64,000 bases of DNA, taken from contig JASEIU010000005.1 in the NCBI GenBank assembly GCA_030017715.1, positions 62,001 to 126,000 of the forward strand, in the 5' to 3' direction. Source of the stretch: Candidatus Saccharicenans sp. Its GTDB lineage: Bacteria; Acidobacteriota; Aminicenantia; Aminicenantales; Saccharicenantaceae. A program made the position numbers and the translations under genes. The notes beneath the pieces are model-generated. The model ran no database searches and was not told the DNA's origin. It worked only from the letters and a program-made list of their open reading frames with translations. Below, one piece after another: positions 54,571 through 63,537 of this stretch (its first letter is position 1; each line of letters opens with the position of its first letter).

Positions 54571-55201
54571 AGAGCTGGAAAAAGAGTTTTTCTCCAGACA
54601 TGACCCGGAGCTTCTTCCGATTCTCAGGCGGGCGGTGGTGGGAATTGCCGGAGCCGGCGGTCTTGGCTCTAACCTGGCCGTTTCGCTGGCCCGGGCCGGG
54701 GTAGGAAAACTGATCATTGCTGACCGGGATGTGGTTTGCCCGTCAAACCTGAATCGGCAGCAGTATTTTGTTGACCAGATCGGTAAGCCAAAAGTTGAAG
54801 CCTTGCTGGAAAATTTGAAAAGGATAAATCCTTTTTCCGAATATGAAATGCACCATGTCAGGATAACTCCGAGAAATGTTAAAAGGCTTTTCGGGGAAGC
54901 GGAGATTTTAGTGGAGGCTTTCGACCTGGCGACTGAAAAGAGCAGGCTCATAAACACCTGGTTGAGCCTGTTTCCCGACCGGCCGATTGTGGCCGCATCC
55001 GGTCTTTCCGGCTTCGGGAAAAATCACAAAATAAGAACGAGAAGGATGGGCCGGCTTTATCTTTGCGGTGACGAGGAGAGCGAACCCACCGAGACGGTCA
55101 GCCCGATGGCTCCACGGGTTGGAATAGTCGCCAGCCTGCAGGCGAATATGGTTATAGAGCTCCTTTATAAAATTCATCATAAAAAATCTAAAAAGAGCTG
55201 A
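54551..55201 (+). CDS. ThiF/MoeB-like adenylyltransferase, short (ThiF family 2)
   Basis: 216 residues, shorter than MoeB and lacking its CxxC zinc pairs. The E1-like nucleotide motif GIAGAGGLGSNLAVSLARAGVG is intact, followed by ADRDVVCPSNLNRQQY. It probably adenylylates a MoaD/ThiS C-terminal Gly-Gly; the MoaD-like protein at 57829 is a natural substrate. It overlaps the end of mobB by 20 bases and is the last gene of the riboswitch operon. Confidence 0.85.
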   Translation: MARLNLKELEKEFFSRHDPELLPILRRAVVGIAGAGGLGSNLAVSLARAGVGKLIIADRDVVCPSNLNRQQYFVDQIGKPKVEALLENLKRINPFSEYEMHHVRITPRNVKRLFGEAEILVEAFDLATEKSRLINTWLSLFPDRPIVAASGLSGFGKNHKIRTRRMGRLYLCGDEESEPTETVSPMAPRVGIVASLQANMVIELLYKIHHKKSKKS

Positions 55202-55555
55202 GGCTGCGTCTTCCTGAGCTGGGCTTATAAATTGATTCCTGTCTTCAGTAATATTTTCATGAATCAAATAAAATTTGGCTTCTCTGACATTTTAATGGGT
55301 TTTCCTTAAGGATAATTTCTATCTTAGATTAGATGAAAAGCTTTTCGATAAAATTCTACAATAAAACTTCAGATAGCAAGCTTTGTATCCTGTAGATATA
55401 TCAACCAATACTCTCAAATGATAATAAAAAAGCCTCGACTGTCGGGAGATTTTGTTTGAGGGAATTGCCCCTCCTGAGTATCATTTATGCTGTGAAAGAA
55501 ACGAATATGGATTTAATTACATTATCAGAAACAAATATTTAAGAGGAGGTTATGA
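55202..55555. other. intergenic gap before ppnP
   Basis: AT-rich gap between the end of the pterin operon and ppnP. No U-tailed hairpin was seen. A promoter for ppnP should lie here but none was clear. Confidence 0.35.
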
Positions 55556-55837
55556 ATGTTCAAAGTGAACGATTATTTTGAAGGAAAGGTAAAATCCATA
55601 GCTTTTAACACCGAAAACGGTCCGGCCACGGTAGGAGTCATGGCTGCCGGGGAGTATGAATTTGGCACTTCTACCAAAGAAATGATGACGGTAATCACCG
55701 GGAAAATGATAGTGAAACTTCCCGGGAGCGATGAATGGAAGGAATTCAAAGCCGGCGATACTTTTGAGGTCCCCCCGAACCAAAAATTCCAGTTGAAAAT
55801 CCCGGCCGATGCCTCCTACCTCTGCCTCTACCGTTAA
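55556..55837 (+). CDS. ppnP: pyrimidine/purine nucleoside phosphorylase PpnP
   Basis: A 93-residue single cupin-like barrel matching the PpnP (YaiE/DUF1255) family end to end: [69 protein letters not shown] and ASYLCLYR. It splits nucleosides with phosphate. AGAGGAGG precedes the ATG. Single gene. Confidence 0.92.
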   Translation: MFKVNDYFEGKVKSIAFNTENGPATVGVMAAGEYEFGTSTKEMMTVITGKMIVKLPGSDEWKEFKAGDTFEVPPNQKFQLKIPADASYLCLYR

Positions 55838-56094
55838 ATAGCTTATTCCTCAGGTTTGTTCTGAGCGATAGCCAGAGCCGGCCATTCAACCGTCATTATT
55901 TCGGCAAATGAATTAAGATATAAGGCCAGACATTTAAGAAACAGATTGTTTATCATGTAAGTTATAAATTGAAGCGGCCCAAGGCAGAAGTAATTCCGCT
56001 GGATTCAGGTTGAAGAGACAATTTAGATTCAGTTTTAACGAATCTCATTTTTGGTGGAATGATTACAGGGTCTTGTGATAAGGGGCGAGTATTA

Positions 56095-57702
56095 CTAAAG
56101 GTCGGATTGGGTCCAGGTGCCATCGACCAGGCGCCACATCCGGCCGTTCGGATTTTTCCTGCGCAGTTCTTCCGGCAAATGTTCCTCGGGCACGTTGTCA
56201 TAACAATGGCGGGCAGTGAACCTGAGAAAAGCGGCCGGAAAACCGACCGAGGTGAAACCCGGGTGACCTGTGGCCGGATACGGACCGCCGTGATGCATGG
56301 CCGGGGTGACAGCCACTCCGGTTGGCATCTTGTTGTTGAGGAGACGTCCAACCTTTAATCTGACGACAGGTTCAAGCCGGCGGTATATTTCTTCATCTTC
56401 GTCCGAGTGGCTAAAATAGATCGAAGCCGTGAGATTGCCCTCAAGGCATTCAGCCACTCTCACCATCTGCTCGGCATCATCCACCACCACCGCTACGGCC
56501 AGCGTGCCGAAGGCCTCCAGCTGGAAAGTGACAGGATCTTTAAGAAATTGTTCCCCGGTGATTGCAAAAAGCGTCGTCTGGAACTGGATGCCCGTCCCTC
56601 CGTTTTGATTTCCGCCGGCCAGCAGCACGGCTCCGGCGATTTTCAGTCTTTCAACCGCTTTCTTCAGGTTTTCCAGCACGGCAGGGGAGAGAAGGTAGCC
56701 CGAAAGAGGCTGATTGAAGATCTGCTGAAGTTTCAACAGAAACCGCCGTCCGGGATCGTCGTTGATAAAGATTACCAGACCGGGCTTGGTGCAGAACTGA
56801 CCGCAGCCCAGGGAGCAGGAGGAAAATTGTTCCAGCGCCAGTTCCCCGGCTTTCTGTTTGAGAATTCCGGGCAGGAAGAAAACCGGGTTGACGCTGCTGA
56901 GCTCTCCGTAAAAAAGCTTCCCGGCTCTTTCCGCCGCTTCCTTCAGTTTAAGCCCGGCAGCCCGGCTTCCGGTAAAAGCCACCGCGGCCACGGCCGGATG
57001 ACTGACCAGACGAAAGCCGTCTTCATTTCTGAAGTGATAGAGAAGCTGAACGGTGGAGGCGGGAAGGCCTGATTGCTCGAGGGCCCTAAGGAGGCCTTCA
57101 GCCAACAACCTGGTGGTTCCCGGATGGCCGGGGTGAGCCTTGCAGATGACCGGATTTCCGGTGGCCACGGCGCTGGCCAGGTCAGCCCCGGCGACAGCAT
57201 TAAAGGCCAGGGGGAAATTGTTCGGGCTGAAAATTACCACTGTTCCGCCGAGAGGTCCGTATTTTGCTCTGATGTTCAGCCTGGTATCTATCGTTGCCTG
57301 GCACCAGGTCCTTTCTTCCACCGCAGCGGCCGCCTGGCGCAGTTGATTTATCATTCGGGGAAACTCGGTGCTTTTAAGGCGAGATTTAAGCGGCAGGGCT
57401 GTTTCCAGGTGCGCCATTTCGGTTATGGCTTCTTCATTTTTCTCCAGTAAATCGGCATATAAATTAAGAAAGCCAGCTATTTTATCAGGCGAAGTGCTGG
57501 CCAGTTGCAGCTTGATTTTTGAGCTTTCGGTCAGAGCTTTTTCCAGGTCCTCCCAGCCTGAGACCGGATAGACTTCAGGAAGTTTTTCGGCGGTAGCCGG
57601 GTTAAAAGCACGAAAGGTGTCCGAAAGAGAAGCCGGCTGCCAGCAGCCGCCTATTAGAACCGGGAAAACTGGCTTCTGATTATCATATGAAAATTCATTC
57701 AT
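56095..57702 (-). CDS. NAD(P)-dependent aldehyde dehydrogenase (alpha-ketoglutarate-semialdehyde type)
   Basis: About 535 residues. The catalytic Cys is in GCGQFCTKPGLVIF, the general base Glu in GELSSVNPVFFLPG, and the cofactor segment is FTGSRAAGLKLKEAAER. These forms match the KGSADH/2,5-dioxovalerate subgroup rather than classical acetaldehyde enzymes. ATG 57702 follows an AAGGGGGA; the frame is also open from TTG 57726. It lies downstream of the moaD-like and aor genes on the same strand, so the cell may have two electron-acceptor routes (NADP and ferredoxin) for one aldehyde. Confidence 0.88.
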   Translation of the reverse strand: MNEFSYDNQKPVFPVLIGGCWQPASLSDTFRAFNPATAEKLPEVYPVSGWEDLEKALTESSKIKLQLASTSPDKIAGFLNLYADLLEKNEEAITEMAHLETALPLKSRLKSTEFPRMINQLRQAAAAVEERTWCQATIDTRLNIRAKYGPLGGTVVIFSPNNFPLAFNAVAGADLASAVATGNPVICKAHPGHPGTTRLLAEGLLRALEQSGLPASTVQLLYHFRNEDGFRLVSHPAVAAVAFTGSRAAGLKLKEAAERAGKLFYGELSSVNPVFFLPGILKQKAGELALEQFSSCSLGCGQFCTKPGLVIFINDDPGRRFLLKLQQIFNQPLSGYLLSPAVLENLKKAVERLKIAGAVLLAGGNQNGGTGIQFQTTLFAITGEQFLKDPVTFQLEAFGTLAVAVVVDDAEQMVRVAECLEGNLTASIYFSHSDEDEEIYRRLEPVVRLKVGRLLNNKMPTGVAVTPAMHHGGPYPATGHPGFTSVGFPAAFLRFTARHCYDNVPEEHLPEELRRKNPNGRMWRLVDGTWTQSDL

Positions 57703-57828
57703 ATTTTCCCCCTTCTCCTTTCTCAACCCGGCGCTGCCGGTCGTTCTTCAGAGCCTGCTGACTTTATTTATCCTGGCATTTATCCAAAAGCCCTGTTCCG
57801 GGAAAAAGATTGCTTCTCTATTATTTCT

Positions 57829-58071
57829 TCAGCCGCCAGAATAAAGAGGCGAAATCGCCAGGCGGTCGCCGTGGCTGAGCCTTTCTCCGCTGGCCACTGC
57901 CTGACCGTTTCGGGTAACAATTTTCGGCCGTTTCGGGTCGAGCGGCAGGGAGGAGAGGACTGTTTCCACCGTGACACCATCGGGAAAGCTCATGGTCTTT
58001 TCGGAAAAACCCAGCTGGTTGACAAAAGGTCCTATCAGCTTAATGGTTATTTTTATGTCCAGAGTGCTCAT
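57829..58071 (-). CDS. MoaD/ThiS-family sulfur carrier
   Basis: 80 residues ending in Gly-Gly (PLYSGG), the C-terminus that is adenylylated and thiocarboxylated. The ubiquitin-like fold shows in IKITIKLIGPFVNQLGF, VTVETVLSSLPLD and GDRLAISPLYSGG. It lies between aor and the aldehyde dehydrogenase on the minus strand, an arrangement typical of tungsten aldehyde oxidoreductases. No moaE is present in the window. GGAG lies eight bases before ATG 58071. Confidence 0.88.
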   Translation of the reverse strand: MSTLDIKITIKLIGPFVNQLGFSEKTMSFPDGVTVETVLSSLPLDPKRPKIVTRNGQAVASGERLSHGDRLAISPLYSGG

Positions 58072-58261
58072 CTTTAACTCCGCTCTATTTCTTCTAAAAC
58101 CGAAATAAAGCCCATCATTATAAAAATACGCAGCTTTAAGGTTCTTCTTTTCTCTAAACGTCAGTCTTATTCTTAATTACTCTTATCCAGATTAGCTGCT
58201 TCGCTAATTTGCTGGCTGCTGCCTCTGATTACCGGTCAAATTCTTTTTTCTAAAATATATT

Positions 58262-60100
58262 TTATTCCAGCTTGGTAAATTTTTCTACTTCGTCGGCTTC
58301 CTGCTTCAGGTCAAGAGCTTCGGCTGTCTTTCTGGTAGGTATTCCGCGTTTGTCCCAGCCTCTCTGCTCATAGTAATAGTCCAGCAACTGGTTGTACTTA
58401 TCGAGCTCGAGATACTTTCCGGCAATCGGGCCTTCGGTGTCGGCGTTTTTCGGGTCAAACCAGACCATCGGCGGATAGTCCCTGGTTCTGTCCCAGAACG
58501 GAAATTCCCGCACCCAGAAGAATTTCATCAGAGCGTAGATGCGGTCAGCCACTTTCCAGAAATCATCGAGCGTCCAGTTGAGTCCGGTGATTTTGTTGAA
58601 ATATTCAGCGTAATGTTCAAGCTGCCAGCCGAGCTCAATCCAGGGGAAACGACAGGCGACGATAAATTCAAACAGCCCGCCGCGGATTCTCTGGAGCTCG
58701 ATGACCTTGGCCGCTTTTTCCGGGCCGTAGGAATCGCGCCTGGTTTGCTTCAGCTCAAAGGTGATGACCCAGCTTTCCTTGTGATGGGCGCCGATCGGGC
58801 TGGTGCCAAAAGCCAGAGCCATGCCCGGGATGAACTTGCAGTTATAGGCGGAAATTTCCAGTCCCTTGACCTGCATGGCATATGCTTCGGAATTGTGGCC
58901 GATTTTCCTGGCCATCCGCAGACTGCCGTCGGCCAGCAGGTTGCCGACTTCACCTTCTCGCCGGGCGGCCAGGCCCAGGAGCTTCTTGGCCATCTCGGCA
59001 TCTCCGAACTTAAAGTCTCCCTTAATGGCGCCCTGCTCAATGGCGTCGGCGTAGAAAGCCAGGACCGCTCCGGCCGAAATGGTGTCCAGACCGTAGTCGT
59101 CGCAGAGATAATTCAGGGAGGCCACCTGGTCAAGCTCAAAGATGTCAAGGTTGCTGCCGAGCATGCCGATGTTTTCATAATCCAGCTCGGATTCATGGCC
59201 TTCGTGGTCAAGAATGGTGATGCCGCAGCGCATGGTGCAGTTGGGACAGCCGTAGGTCGCCACCCGGGCGTTGTTCAGACGTTCGCCGTCAATCTTCCAG
59301 GCCTCGGGATGGTGGGTTTTTCTCATGTTGTGTACCGGCAGGGCGGCCACTTCATTGCACCAGGCCAGTACCCCGGTCGTCCCCTGGATTGACCAGCCGG
59401 TTTTCTTGTCGATTTCTCCGACTTTTCTCAGGTCTTCCAGTCCCAGCTTCCTCATGCCTTCGGGGTCGGCCACCGGAATGGGCTTTGAACCTTTAATGAC
59501 GATGGCTTTGAGCTTTTTTGAGCCCATAACCGCGCCGATTCCCGGGCGGCCGCCGGCCCGGCCTTCCAGGCTGCGAACCATGGAGTAAAGGTTAAGATTT
59601 TCGCCCCCCTGTCCGATCGACAGGACTCCGGCGCCTTTGCCGTATTTCTTGTAAAGCCAGTCATGGGTGTCATAGGTGCCCTTTCCCCAGATTTCATCGG
59701 CCGCCAGATATTCAACCCTGTCGTCTTCAATGTATAGATAAACCGGGCTGTCGGCTTTGCCCTCGATGATGATGATGTCATAACCGGCTTTCCTCATCTG
59801 CTCGGTGACCCTGGTTCCCAGGTTGCCGTCGCCGTAGCCTCCGGTGAGCGGCGACTTGGCGGCTACCACCGTCTTTCCGGTGTTGGGGGCAGGAATCCCG
59901 GCTATCGGGCCAACGGTTACGATTAGCTTATTTTCCGGTCCCAGGGGGTCGATACCTGGCTTCAGCTCATCCCAGAGGATTTTCAGGGCAAAACCGCGAC
60001 CGCCGACCCATTTTCTGGCGAATTCTTCGTCAAAATGGTCGACTTTATGAGTCCTGTTGGTAAGATTAATCCTGAGTATATTTCCGGTCCAGCCGTGCAT
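58262..60100 (-). CDS. aor: tungsten aldehyde:ferredoxin oxidoreductase
   Basis: 612 residues, the usual AOR length. N-terminal domain: GRGFALKILWDELKPGIDPLGPEN and TGGYGDGNLG with pterin-binding GRAGGRPGIGAVMGSKKLKAI. The 4Fe-4S ligands are Cys285, Cys288 and Cys292 (YGCPNCTMRCG) and probably Cys483 (IVACRFPW), closely matching the 288/291/295/494 spacing of the Pyrococcus enzyme. A tungstopterin DxxGL motif is seen in CDDYGLDTISAG. It oxidises aldehydes to acids and reduces ferredoxin in the cytoplasm. AGGAGGT precedes ATG 60100. No export signal. Confidence 0.93.
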   Translation of the reverse strand: MHGWTGNILRINLTNRTHKVDHFDEEFARKWVGGRGFALKILWDELKPGIDPLGPENKLIVTVGPIAGIPAPNTGKTVVAAKSPLTGGYGDGNLGTRVTEQMRKAGYDIIIIEGKADSPVYLYIEDDRVEYLAADEIWGKGTYDTHDWLYKKYGKGAGVLSIGQGGENLNLYSMVRSLEGRAGGRPGIGAVMGSKKLKAIVIKGSKPIPVADPEGMRKLGLEDLRKVGEIDKKTGWSIQGTTGVLAWCNEVAALPVHNMRKTHHPEAWKIDGERLNNARVATYGCPNCTMRCGITILDHEGHESELDYENIGMLGSNLDIFELDQVASLNYLCDDYGLDTISAGAVLAFYADAIEQGAIKGDFKFGDAEMAKKLLGLAARREGEVGNLLADGSLRMARKIGHNSEAYAMQVKGLEISAYNCKFIPGMALAFGTSPIGAHHKESWVITFELKQTRRDSYGPEKAAKVIELQRIRGGLFEFIVACRFPWIELGWQLEHYAEYFNKITGLNWTLDDFWKVADRIYALMKFFWVREFPFWDRTRDYPPMVWFDPKNADTEGPIAGKYLELDKYNQLLDYYYEQRGWDKRGIPTRKTAEALDLKQEADEVEKFTKLE

Positions 60101-60237
60101 GATTAAACCTCCTGATTATTATTAGAGATAACGGATAACACAAACCGCAATTTTAGTCAATTAAAAACTGAAGCCCGAGGTTGTAAAAATGCTGATTTTT
60201 AGTAAAATAAACACAGATTTAAGTTAGAGAGGGCAAC

Positions 60238-60435
60238 ATGGCTAAAAGATTGTACAGGTCGGTGCAGCAGAAGATGCTGGGCGGAGTCTGTGCCGGTCTG
60301 GCAGATTATTTCGACCTGGATATCTCCCTGGTCAGGCTGATTTTCGTGGGAGTGGCCCTGCTGACTGCTATTCTGCCTATGGTTCTTTTTTACCTGATCG
60401 CCTGGCTGGTCATCCCGGTTCAGCCCAAGGAGTAG
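60238..60435 (+). CDS. PspC-domain membrane protein
   Basis: A 65-residue protein that is nothing but a PspC domain: KRLYRSVQQKMLGGVCAGLADYFDLD, DISLVRLIFV and one long hydrophobic helix ending in LIAWLVIPVQ. PspC proteins sense envelope stress and help regulate the phage-shock response. GAGAGGG precedes the ATG. It is divergent from aor by 137 bases. Confidence 0.9.
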   Translation: MAKRLYRSVQQKMLGGVCAGLADYFDLDISLVRLIFVGVALLTAILPMVLFYLIAWLVIPVQPKE

Positions 60436-60469
60436 CGCCGGTAAAGGTCGGTTCTGCTGCCGAACCAAG

Positions 60470-61129
60470 ATGAAATTCAGCGCGGATATAAGTTTCAAGC
60501 ACATAGCGATCGAGGGTGTCTTCCGTTCGAAAAAAACCCTGCTGGCTCATCTCCTGGCCCAGAAAATTGGAGGCCAGTTAGTCCTGGACCAGACAGCCAA
60601 CCCCTACCTGAAGGACTTTTATAACGAGAGGGAGGGGGCGGCTTTCCTGGCCCAGTTAATTTTCCTGGCCAACCGCTATCATCAGCAGGTGCGCCTTGTG
60701 CAACGAGACCTGTTCATGGACCGTATCATCTGCGATTATCTTTTCGAAAAAGATAAGATTTATGCTTACCAGACCCTGACCGACGATGAACTCCAGGTTT
60801 ACGAGCGAATTTACGGCATCTTAGCTGAAAGGGTGCCCCGCCCCGACCTGGTTATCTATCTTCAGATTTCGGTCAATACCCTGATCCGGAGAATCGAAAA
60901 AGAAGGGGAGTCTCTGGAAAAGAATATTTCCGATAAGTATCTGGAAGACATCGTGGAAGCCTACGACTATTTCTTTTTCAATTACAAGGCCACGCCTCTC
61001 CTGGTGGTCAAGGCTGACGACCTTGACCTCAGCCAGGAGCAGGAGGTCTGGGAGCTGATTGACCAGATAAAACAGCTTACCAGGGGCACGCTATATTATG
61101 TGCCGCAGAGTTTCCGGGCAAAAAAATAA
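60470..61129 (+). CDS. deoxynucleoside-kinase-like protein with degenerate P-loop
   Basis: 219 residues. The fold is that of the dGK/dCK kinase family: IAIEG start, helix, then DLFMDRIICDYLFEKDKIYA (the DRS-like catalytic segment), PDLVIYLQISVNTLIRRI with the lid arginines, and a C-terminal half typical of the family. The P-loop is wrong: where GxxxxGK[ST] is expected, the sequence reads GVFRSKKT (16-23), so the glycine before Lys22 is Lys21 and Arg19 replaces another glycine. Lys22 and Thr23 remain. It may have weak or no kinase activity. It leads the pan genes. Confidence 0.82.
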   Translation: MKFSADISFKHIAIEGVFRSKKTLLAHLLAQKIGGQLVLDQTANPYLKDFYNEREGAAFLAQLIFLANRYHQQVRLVQRDLFMDRIICDYLFEKDKIYAYQTLTDDELQVYERIYGILAERVPRPDLVIYLQISVNTLIRRIEKEGESLEKNISDKYLEDIVEAYDYFFFNYKATPLLVVKADDLDLSQEQEVWELIDQIKQLTRGTLYYVPQSFRAKK

Positions 61130-61255
61130 AATAATGATATAATAATGGCGAGCTCAGAGGCCCGGGACGGGCACTGAGACTCGAGACCAGCCGTAAAGCT
61201 TTTGTTGCTTTACCTCGAGCCCGGTTGCGGGCAGGGGATAAAGAAAGGAGAAAAT

Positions 61256-62149
61256 ATGGTTAAACCTTCAACCGACAGGGTAACTGTATGTTATCTGCAG
61301 GAGCTTAAGAAACAGAAACAGAAGATTTCAGCGCTGACGGCCTATGATTATCCCGTCGCCCGGCTGCTGGACGAGGCGGGAGTGGACATCATCCTGGTCG
61401 GGGATTCACTGGGCATGGTGGTCCTGGGCTATGAAACCACCCTTCCGGTGACCATGGAGGAGATGATCCACCACACGAAAGCTGTCACCAGAGCCAGAAA
61501 AAGAGCCATGGTTATCGGCGACATGCCCTATCTTTCCTTTCACCTTTCCCTGAGGGATTCAATCGAAAATGCGGCCAGGTTCATAAAGGAAGGCGGCGCC
61601 GACGGAGTCAAACTGGAAGGAGCCAGCCCGGCCAGGCTGAAGCTGGTGGAAGCCCTGGTAGAGGCTGAAATCCCGGTCATGGGTCATGTTGGTCTGACCC
61701 CGCAGTCGGTGCGGAAGATAGGGGGTTTTAGGGTTCAGGGAAAGGAAGCCGGGCAGGCTGAGGCCATTTTCCGGGGGGCATTGGCTCTGGAAAAGGCCGG
61801 GGCTTTTTCGGTGGTTCTGGAATCGGTGCCTGCCGAGCTGGCGGCCGAAATAACTTCAGCTCTGAAGATTCCGACCATTGGCATCGGAGCCGGGCCGCAC
61901 TGCGACGGCCAGATTCTGGTGGTCAACGATATGCTGGGGTTGACGGCCGATTACCTGCCCAGATTCGTTAAAAAATACGCCGACCTGTCCGGAGTTATTT
62001 TAACTGCGGTTAAGAATTACGTTGCCGACGTCGGCTGCGGTAGTTATCCGGAAGAGGTCCATTGCTATCACCTTAAAAAAGAAAACGCCGGCCTGGCCAG
62101 AAAGGTCAGGCAGAAGGTGGCGGGAAAAAGGCGACAGCCCGGGTCATAG
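61256..62149 (+). CDS. panB: 3-methyl-2-oxobutanoate hydroxymethyltransferase
   Basis: About 297 residues, slightly longer than usual because of a basic C-terminal tail. Family motifs: ISALTAYDYPVARLLDEAGVD, VGDSLGMVVLGYETTLPVTMEEM, GADGVKLEGA and PVMGHVGLTPQSV. It makes ketopantoate from 2-oxoisovalerate. ATG 61256 has AAAGGAG upstream; the frame open from TTG 61202 adds 18 unlikely residues. First of the three pantothenate genes. Confidence 0.94.
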   Translation: MVKPSTDRVTVCYLQELKKQKQKISALTAYDYPVARLLDEAGVDIILVGDSLGMVVLGYETTLPVTMEEMIHHTKAVTRARKRAMVIGDMPYLSFHLSLRDSIENAARFIKEGGADGVKLEGASPARLKLVEALVEAEIPVMGHVGLTPQSVRKIGGFRVQGKEAGQAEAIFRGALALEKAGAFSVVLESVPAELAAEITSALKIPTIGIGAGPHCDGQILVVNDMLGLTADYLPRFVKKYADLSGVILTAVKNYVADVGCGSYPEEVHCYHLKKENAGLARKVRQKVAGKRRQPGS

Positions 62150-62262
62150 AATTCAAGCCGCGACGGCCAGTCGGGCGACAGCAGGCATGATGACCGGATT
62201 CAAATGGCCGGCGGGACGAAAATAATGAGCCGATATAGATTAAAATCAAAAAGGACGAAGCT

Positions 62263-63123
62263 ATGGAAATAGCCAGCGCTGCAAATGAACTGCGGGAAAA
62301 AATCCTGGCCTGGAAAAAGAAGGGCTGGAAGATAGGCTTTGTTCCCACCATGGGCTATCTCCATGAAGGACATCTGAGCCTGGTCAGGGAATCAAAGAAG
62401 CGTTCAGACGCGACGGTGGTCTCCATCTTCGTCAACCCCAAACAATTCGGGCCGGCTGAAGATTATCGGGTCTATCCGCGCGACCTGGATCGAGACCGGG
62501 CGCTTCTGGAGAAGGAAGGAGTGGACCTGATTTTTTACCCGCCGGTTGAAGTCATGTATCCTGAGGGCTACAAGACTTATGTGGAAGTTGAAGACCTTCA
62601 GGATAAACTCTGCGGAAAATCGCGGCCCGGTCATTTCCGGGGCGTTTGCACCGTAGTCTTAAAACTCTTTAACCTGGTCCAGCCGGATGAAGCCTATTTT
62701 GGCTGGAAAGACGCCCAGCAGGTGATCATTCTGAAGAAGATGGTAGAGGATCTGAACGTTCCGGTTAAAATAGTCCCGTTGCCCCTGGTGCGCGACCACG
62801 ACGGTCTGGCCCTTAGCTCCAGAAACACCTATCTCAGCCCGGAAGAAAGGCGGGCCGCCCTGGTGCTGAAGAAAAGCCTGGACCTGGCCGAAAGCCTGAT
62901 CGGGTCGGGGGAGAAGGAGACCGACAGAATAAAGGAAAAAATGATAGATTTGATTTCAGCCGAGCCGCTGGCCCGACTGGACTATGTGGAGATAGTCGAC
63001 CTGAATACTCTGGAACCGCTTAAGAAACTCGAAGGCCAGGCTCTGGTCGCCCTGGCGGTCTTTATCGGCCGGACCAGGCTGATTGATAATCTCAGGATTA
63101 CCTCGGGAGGAATAGAAAAATGA
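62263..63123 (+). CDS. panC: pantoate--beta-alanine ligase
   Basis: 286 residues. Motifs: FVPTMGYLHEGHLSLV (ATP site), KSRPGHFRGVCTVVLKLFN, YFGWKDAQQV and GLALSSRNTYL. It condenses pantoate with beta-alanine. AAGGA precedes the ATG; the stop overlaps panD by four bases. Confidence 0.95.
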   Translation: MEIASAANELREKILAWKKKGWKIGFVPTMGYLHEGHLSLVRESKKRSDATVVSIFVNPKQFGPAEDYRVYPRDLDRDRALLEKEGVDLIFYPPVEVMYPEGYKTYVEVEDLQDKLCGKSRPGHFRGVCTVVLKLFNLVQPDEAYFGWKDAQQVIILKKMVEDLNVPVKIVPLPLVRDHDGLALSSRNTYLSPEERRAALVLKKSLDLAESLIGSGEKETDRIKEKMIDLISAEPLARLDYVEIVDLNTLEPLKKLEGQALVALAVFIGRTRLIDNLRITSGGIEK

Positions 63124-63479
63124 TTATGCTTTATCTAAAATCAAAGCTTCATCGGGCCAGGGTTACTTACAGCGACATCAATTATGAAGGCAGTCTGGGC
63201 ATTGATGAAACCCTGATGAAGGCAGCCGGGATGAGAGAATACGAGCGAGTGGAAATATATAACGTGACCAACGGGGAAAGATTCACCACCTACTTGATCA
63301 AAGAACAGCCCAATTCCGGCCGGGTAGGAGTCTACGGGGCCGCGGCTCATAAAGCGAAGGAAGGGGATATCATTATCATCACTTCTTACTGCCATCTGAG
63401 CGAGGAAGAGGTGGACTATCACCTGCCGAAGATTGTGCTGCTGGATGAGAACAACCGGATTAAACTGATCAAGAACTGA
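63120..63479 (+). CDS. panD: aspartate 1-decarboxylase proenzyme
   Basis: 119 residues. SKLHRARVTYSDINYEGSLGID contains the self-cleavage site Gly24-Ser25 that yields the pyruvoyl group. Later YNVTNGERFTTYLI and YGAAAHKAKEGDIIIITSY are conserved. It makes beta-alanine for PanC. ATGA overlap with panC, completing a panB-panC-panD run. Confidence 0.95.
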   Translation: MIMLYLKSKLHRARVTYSDINYEGSLGIDETLMKAAGMREYERVEIYNVTNGERFTTYLIKEQPNSGRVGVYGAAAHKAKEGDIIIITSYCHLSEEEVDYHLPKIVLLDENNRIKLIKN

Positions 63480-63537
63480 AAAACAGAGAAAAAATATCGG
63501 TCAAGAATCTGGCTGTCGCAACAGAGCAACCTGCATT

